Source of the DNA: an uncultured Butyricicoccus sp.
GTDB lineage: Bacteria > Bacillota > Clostridia > Oscillospirales > Butyricicoccaceae
NCBI GenBank assembly: GCA_934532985.1
Contig: CAKTAV010000003.1
Location: 178,750-242,749, forward strand
Length of the DNA: 64,000 bases
Direction of reading: 5' to 3'
Shown here: positions 60,226-64,000 of the stretch, piece after piece
Layout: every line of letters starts with the position of its first letter
How positions within the stretch are numbered: the stretch's first letter is position 1
The notes under the pieces: generated by a model
Seen by the model: the letters and a program-made list of their open reading frames with translations, nothing else
The model's database searches: none
What the model was told of the DNA's origin: nothing
Program-made: the position numbers and the translations under genes

Positions 60226-61638
60226 ATGGGTGGATTTTTTGGCGTAGCATCACAAAACGATTGCTCGTTGGATTTGTTTTACGGAATTGACTATCATTCA
60301 CACCTTGGAACACGCCGCGGCGGTATGACGGCGTATGGAGAGAACGGCTTTCAGCGCGCGATTCACAATATCGAGAACTCGCCGTTTCGAACCAAGTTTG
60401 AGCGAGATGTAGACGATATGCGCGGACATCTGGGAATCGGATGTATTTCGGACTTTGAGCCGCAGCCGCTGCTGATTCAGTCGCACCTCGGCAGCTTTGC
60501 GATTACTACGGTGGGACGCATCAATAACTTCGAAGCGCTGGTACAGGAGATCTATAAGGACCGTCCGGCGCACTTCCAAGAAATGTCCAACGGACAAATC
60601 AATGCGACAGAGCTGGTTGCGGCGCTGATCTGCAAAAAAGAGTCCGTTGTTGAGGGTATCCGGTACATTCAAGAGATCATTGACGGCTCGATGTCGCTGC
60701 TGCTCATGACCAAGGAGGGCATCTATGCAGCACGTGACCGCCTGGGTCGAACACCGGTTGTAATCGGACATAAGGACGACGGATACTGTGTGTCGTTTGA
60801 GAGCTTCGCTTACTTGAACCTTGGCTATCGTGATTATAAGGAATTGGGACCTGCGGAAATTGACTTCATCACACCGGATAAGGTGACCATGATGAGCGAG
60901 CCGAAAAAGCCGATGAAGATTTGCTCGTTCCTGTGGGTATACTATGGTTATCCGACCTCTTCCTATGAGGGAATCGGCGTAGAAGAAATGCGCTATCGCT
61001 GCGGCAGCATGCTGGCGCGGCGTGACGGCGATTCGGTGCAGCCGGATCTGGTTGCCGGCGTTCCAGACTCGGGCATTGCGCACGCCATTGGTTATTCCAA
61101 CGAGGCACATATTCCGTATGGCCGCCCGTTTATCAAGTATACACCGACGTGGCCGCGCTCCTTTATGCCGACCAACCAGAGCCAGCGCGATTTGATTGCG
61201 CGCATGAAGCTGATTCCGGTGCAGTCGCTGATTAAGGACAAGAAGCTGCTGCTGATTGACGACTCGATTGTCCGCGGTACACAGCTGCGGGAGACGACGG
61301 AGTTCTTGTACCAGAGCGGCGCAAAGGAAGTACACATTCGCCCGGCGTGTCCGCCGCTTCTGTATGGATGTAAGTATCTGAACTTCTCTCGTTCAAAGTC
61401 GGAAATGGATCTGATTACGCGCCGTGTGATTCAGGAGCGCGAGGGCGAGAACTATTCGCAGGAGACGCTGGATGAGTACGCGAATCCGTGCAGCTGCAAG
61501 TACGCGCAGATGCTGGAGGATATCAGCAAGATTCAGAATTTCACGACGCTTCAGTATCATCGCCTGGATGACCTGATCGAATCCATCGGTCTGGAGCCAT
61601 GTCAGGTTTGCACCTATTGCTTTGACGGTAAGGAATAA
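60226..61638 (+). CDS. Amidophosphoribosyltransferase-like protein without the catalytic Cys
   Basis: A 470-residue PurF homologue. Active PurF begins with an exposed Cys after Met removal (MCG); this one begins MGGFFGVAS, so the glutaminase nucleophile is Gly. Other glutaminase residues are also changed: RGHLGIGC replaces GH-x-RY, and NINATELV replaces TDSE. The C-terminal half keeps PVVIGHKD, VAGVPDSGIAHAIGY and the PRPP loop LLLIDDSIVRGT, so the phosphoribosyltransferase half seems intact. PCSCKYAQML and CQVCTYC near the C terminus recall the Fe-S ligands of Bacillus PurF. It stands alone, outside any purine operon. The ATG at 60226 has AGGAG seven bases upstream. Confidence 0.85.
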   Translation: MGGFFGVASQNDCSLDLFYGIDYHSHLGTRRGGMTAYGENGFQRAIHNIENSPFRTKFERDVDDMRGHLGIGCISDFEPQPLLIQSHLGSFAITTVGRINNFEALVQEIYKDRPAHFQEMSNGQINATELVAALICKKESVVEGIRYIQEIIDGSMSLLLMTKEGIYAARDRLGRTPVVIGHKDDGYCVSFESFAYLNLGYRDYKELGPAEIDFITPDKVTMMSEPKKPMKICSFLWVYYGYPTSSYEGIGVEEMRYRCGSMLARRDGDSVQPDLVAGVPDSGIAHAIGYSNEAHIPYGRPFIKYTPTWPRSFMPTNQSQRDLIARMKLIPVQSLIKDKKLLLIDDSIVRGTQLRETTEFLYQSGAKEVHIRPACPPLLYGCKYLNFSRSKSEMDLITRRVIQEREGENYSQETLDEYANPCSCKYAQMLEDISKIQNFTTLQYHRLDDLIESIGLEPCQVCTYCFDGKE

Positions 61639-61660
61639 TCGAATAGAAAAAACGGATAAC

Positions 61661-61699
61661 GCAGTGCGGCAGATCGTAAGGTTTGCCGCACTGCTTTTT
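61661..61699 (+). terminator. Terminator of the PurF-like gene
   Basis: GCAGTGCGGCA (61661-61671) pairs with TGCCGCACTGC (61684-61694), followed by TTTTT. Confidence 0.9.
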
Positions 61700-61763
61700 C
61701 CTGTGAGAAGAACGACATAGCGCCGAAATCTGACGCGTAAAATAAAGAGAATGGGGGGAATGT

Positions 61764-62027
61764 ATGCGGAAAATTCGGATGATACTTACGGTGTTGGTGC
61801 TGAGCGCTGGAATTGCGCTGGCGGCGCAGTGGGTGCGGGATAACACGGAACTGGTGCTTCCGTCGATGATAGTTGGTGAAGCGGTGCAGGCGGCGGGAGA
61901 TGCGGTACGGGGACAAGAAGGATTGGGAGATGCGGTGGAGGTATTTTCACGGTCGTTATGGGATGGCAACGACAGCGTGATTTCGGTGACAGCGCCGAGC
62001 AGGATAGAAAAGCAGCATGCGGACTGA
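61764..62027 (+). CDS. Small exported protein of unknown function, upstream of the M50 protease
   Basis: An 87-residue protein with a signal-peptide-like N terminus (MRKIRMILTVLVLSAGIALAA) and a polar remainder, starting with GGGGGG just upstream. It overlaps the M50 protease gene by 11 bases, which suggests coupling. No family is recognised; a regulator or partner of the protease is a possibility. Confidence 0.65.
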   Translation: MRKIRMILTVLVLSAGIALAAQWVRDNTELVLPSMIVGEAVQAAGDAVRGQEGLGDAVEVFSRSLWDGNDSVISVTAPSRIEKQHAD

Positions 62028-62598
62028 GATAAGGCTCCATCCGTCATTTTTTGTCTTTTGGGCGGTATTTTGCTTGCTGGATCAGGAAGGATATTTGAAA
62101 TATTTTGTGGCGGCGGCAGGGCTTCATGAGCTGGGACACGCGGCGGCGGTGTATCTGTGTGGCGGGAGAGTGATTTGTCTCCGGTTGGCGGGACCGGGCG
62201 CGTGTATGGAGGTGGTACATCCGCGCGGATATCAGGGTGATTTTGTGATTGCGGCGGGTGGACCGGCGACGGGCGCGATTGCTGCCTTGGTCAGCGCGGC
62301 ACTGGGGTGGACGACGTTTTGCGGGGCGAATACGCTGTTGACCGTGTTGAACTGTCTGCCTATTTTGCCGCTGGATGGTGGATGCATGATGGCGAGTTTG
62401 TTATGCATGACGCCGCTCGGTATTCGCGGGGAGGACATGTTACGTGCCTTCTCACGGATTGGAGCGTTGTTTGTAGCGCTGGCAGGGCTCGCTGTACTGT
62501 GGCAGACAAGGAGTAATGCCGCGCTGCTGGTAATTGGGATGATTCTGCTATTTGGAAAAGATGGCGTGCCTTGCAAACTGCGGCGGGATTGCGTATAA
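62017..62598 (+). CDS. M50-family site-2 protease (SpoIVFB-like)
   Basis: A 193-residue membrane metalloprotease with about five hydrophobic segments. The zinc site HELGH is at about residues 37-41 and the second motif LNCLPILPLDGG is present (N-x-x-P-x-x-x-L-D-G-G). It lacks PDZ or CBS domains and is similar in size to SpoIVFB-type proteases that cleave pro-sigma-K in spore formers. Whether it acts in sporulation is not known. Confidence 0.88.
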   Translation: MRTEIRLHPSFFVFWAVFCLLDQEGYLKYFVAAAGLHELGHAAAVYLCGGRVICLRLAGPGACMEVVHPRGYQGDFVIAAGGPATGAIAALVSAALGWTTFCGANTLLTVLNCLPILPLDGGCMMASLLCMTPLGIRGEDMLRAFSRIGALFVALAGLAVLWQTRSNAALLVIGMILLFGKDGVPCKLRRDCV

Positions 62599-62632
62599 TA
62601 AGCGAAAAGAATGGAAAGAAAGGGGAAAGAGG

Positions 62633-63364
62633 ATGTTTGGAAGAAAGAAACGCGCGGATAGCACGGAAAATGTGGAGCGAAACAAGGTATATGCCGTGAT
62701 TCCCGGGGCGGGATCGTCACGAAGAATGGGCGGCGGAAATAAGCTGCTGCTGCCGATTGCCGGAGAGCCAGTGCTGCGCCGGACGTTGGAGGCGTTTGCT
62801 TTGTGTGAGGCGATTGATGGAATTGTTCTGTCCTGTCGAGCGGACCAGATGGACGAATACGAAAGTCTGTGCAGCCGGTGGCAGGTTGGAAAGCAGATTA
62901 TTCTGACGACAGGTGGAGCGACGCGGGCGGAGTCGGTGTACCGCGGTGTATTAGCATGTCCGCCGGATACGGCTTATGTGGCGATTCACGACGCGGCGCG
63001 CCCGTTTATTCGGCCGGAATTGATTGCACAGACCGTGGAGACGGCGAAGAGAGATTCGGCAGCGGCGCTGGCGGTTGAGGTAAAGGACAGCATCAAGCGC
63101 GTGAAAAACGGGCGCATGGTGGAAAATGTGGAGCGGGATTCCATTGTGGCCGTACAGACACCGCAGTGCTTTGACATTGATTTGATTCGGGCAGCGCTGC
63201 ACCGCGTTGTAACGGAGAATATTTCGGTGACGGATGACTGTGGTGCGGCAGAGTTGCTAGGACAGCCAACGACGATTGTCGCGGGAGACTATAACAATAT
63301 CAAAATCACGACGCAGGAGGATATTGTGTTGGGAGAACAGATCTGGAAGGAGCAGCACGGATGA
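62633..63364 (+). CDS. ispD: 2-C-methyl-D-erythritol 4-phosphate cytidylyltransferase
   Basis: A 243-residue enzyme of the MEP isoprenoid pathway. CTP-binding loop [29 protein letters not shown] and [11 protein letters not shown] are conserved. An N-terminal basic extension of about 17 residues precedes the core. ATG 62633 has GGGG seven bases upstream; an earlier frame opening lacks a site. It overlaps ispF by four bases. Confidence 0.93.
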   Translation: MFGRKKRADSTENVERNKVYAVIPGAGSSRRMGGGNKLLLPIAGEPVLRRTLEAFALCEAIDGIVLSCRADQMDEYESLCSRWQVGKQIILTTGGATRAESVYRGVLACPPDTAYVAIHDAARPFIRPELIAQTVETAKRDSAAALAVEVKDSIKRVKNGRMVENVERDSIVAVQTPQCFDIDLIRAALHRVVTENISVTDDCGAAELLGQPTTIVAGDYNNIKITTQEDIVLGEQIWKEQHG

Positions 63365-63840
63365 GAATTGGACACGGATATGATGTGCATCGGTTAACAG
63401 AGGGACGACGCTGTGTTATTGGCGGCGTGGATATTCCATATGCAATGGGACTGGACGGACACAGCGACGCGGATGTGTTGACGCATGCGATTATGGATGC
63501 TCTATTGGGTGCGGCGTCGCTTGGAGATATTGGGCGCTTATTTCCGGATTCTGATGATGCCTTTCTGGGGATTGACAGCTTGATTTTACTGCGGCGTGTC
63601 CAGGAGCAACTAGTAGGACATGGGTATCGGCTCGGCAATCTGGATGCGACGATTATCGCGCAGGCACCGAAGATGGCTCCGCATATTGAGCAGATGCGAC
63701 AGAACATTGCGGATTGTTTGGAAGCGGACGTGAGTCAGGTGAACATTAAGGCAACCACAGAAGAAAAACTGGGATTCACGGGCGCAAAGCAGGGAATTGC
63801 GGCGCATGCTGTATGCCTGTTGGAGAAAATAGAGAAATAA
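63361..63840 (+). CDS. ispF: 2-C-methyl-D-erythritol 2,4-cyclodiphosphate synthase
   Basis: A 159-residue homotrimeric enzyme. GYDVHRL and [26 protein letters not shown] supply the zinc ligands (Asp, His, His) and the active-site loop. [12 protein letters not shown] is the typical C-terminal motif. It acts two steps after IspD; IspE, which lies between them in the pathway, is not encoded here. ATGA overlap with ispD. Confidence 0.96.
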   Translation: MRIGHGYDVHRLTEGRRCVIGGVDIPYAMGLDGHSDADVLTHAIMDALLGAASLGDIGRLFPDSDDAFLGIDSLILLRRVQEQLVGHGYRLGNLDATIIAQAPKMAPHIEQMRQNIADCLEADVSQVNIKATTEEKLGFTGAKQGIAAHAVCLLEKIEK

Positions 63841-63853
63841 GAGTAAATAATGA

Positions 63854-63976
63854 TTGACAGAAGGCGAGGCTTGTGATATTATAAAATAACTCTTTGGAAA
63901 ACAAGAGGTCGCGAAGACGACACATCGGAAAAAGATGAAAAAAGTTGTTGACAAAAGCGATTGAATGTGATATTCT
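63854..63976 (+). promoter_or_regulatory. Two tandem sigma-70 promoters for a gene beyond the window
   Basis: P1: TTGACA (63854-63859), 17 bases, TATTAT (63877-63882). P2: TTGACA (63948-63953), 17 bases, TATTCT (63971-63976). Both have TGTGATATT at the -10, with perfect -35 boxes, 94 bases apart. The downstream gene lies past base 64000; such strong tandem pairs are common upstream of stable-RNA operons. Confidence 0.65.
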
Positions 63977-64000
63977 AAATGAGTTGCTGATGAGAGATCA

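Overview
The window looks like a chromosomal segment of a gut-type Clostridia (Firmicutes), probably in the Oscillospirales/Butyricicoccus range. The lineage is inferred from gene style: AGGAGG-type ribosome binding sites, many TTG/GTG starts, a Zur-type zinc operon with an AdcA-ZinT protein, FeoA-FeoB plus a small Cys-rich FeoB partner, GlnRS beside GluRS, and NrdR. Base composition is mixed: moderately GC-rich housekeeping genes surround a clearly AT-rich polysaccharide island (about 9.4-20.3 kb).

Layout. 0-1.4 kb: 3' part of an ABC exporter. 1.5-7.0 kb: a sigma-54 activator, about 1 kb of non-coding DNA with eight related 16-bp palindromes and a textbook -24/-12 promoter, then a TIM-barrel isomerase-like protein and a divergent BCCT transporter; this reads as one self-contained regulated catabolic unit. 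7.1-20.9 kb: a capsule/exopolysaccharide operon (aminotransferase, priming phosphotransferase, ATP-grasp, five glycosyltransferases, Wzy-like polymerase, pyruvyl transferase, Fe-S F420H2-dehydrogenase-beta-like protein, Wzx flippase, VanZ-like protein) behind a promoter with a transcription-attenuator-like leader. 20.9-28.0 kb: degenerate SGNH protein, then ugd, a nucleotidyltransferase-like gene and gldA on the minus strand, and rmlB on the plus strand.

28.2-33.3 kb: XRE/zinc-ribbon regulator, then a zinc-uptake operon (Fur-family regulator, small Cys membrane protein, ZnuA with a ZinT domain inserted, ATPase, permease, lipoprotein). 33.4-36.5 kb: tRNA-Ser(CGA), a DtxR-family regulator, and a secreted repeat protein with 150-bp tandem repeats. 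36.7-40.9 kb: gltX, glnS, flavodoxin-like gene. 41.3-46.4 kb: XRE regulator divergent from pepD-OPT transporter-PqqD-like-TM protein, a peptide uptake/cleavage operon. 46.4-49.8 kb: AEC transporter, TIM-barrel protein, nrdR, ZIP transporter. 49.8-54.4 kb: MarR-feoAB-FeoB partner operon and an MFS transporter. 54.8-59.3 kb: aconitase-like hydratase, a repeat-filled non-coding stretch, a MATE transporter. 59.3-64.0 kb: AlkD-like protein, a PurF-like protein lacking the catalytic Cys, an M50 protease pair, ispD-ispF, and tandem promoters for a gene beyond the window.

The strongest candidates for something undescribed are the sigma-54/palindrome/TIM-barrel/BCCT unit, the PqqD-like protein in the dipeptidase-OPT operon, the PurF paralogue without its nucleophile, and the structured RNA in the zinc operon that resembles an IS200/IS605 omega-RNA scaffold. 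All assignments come from reading sequence and remembered family features; no database search was run.
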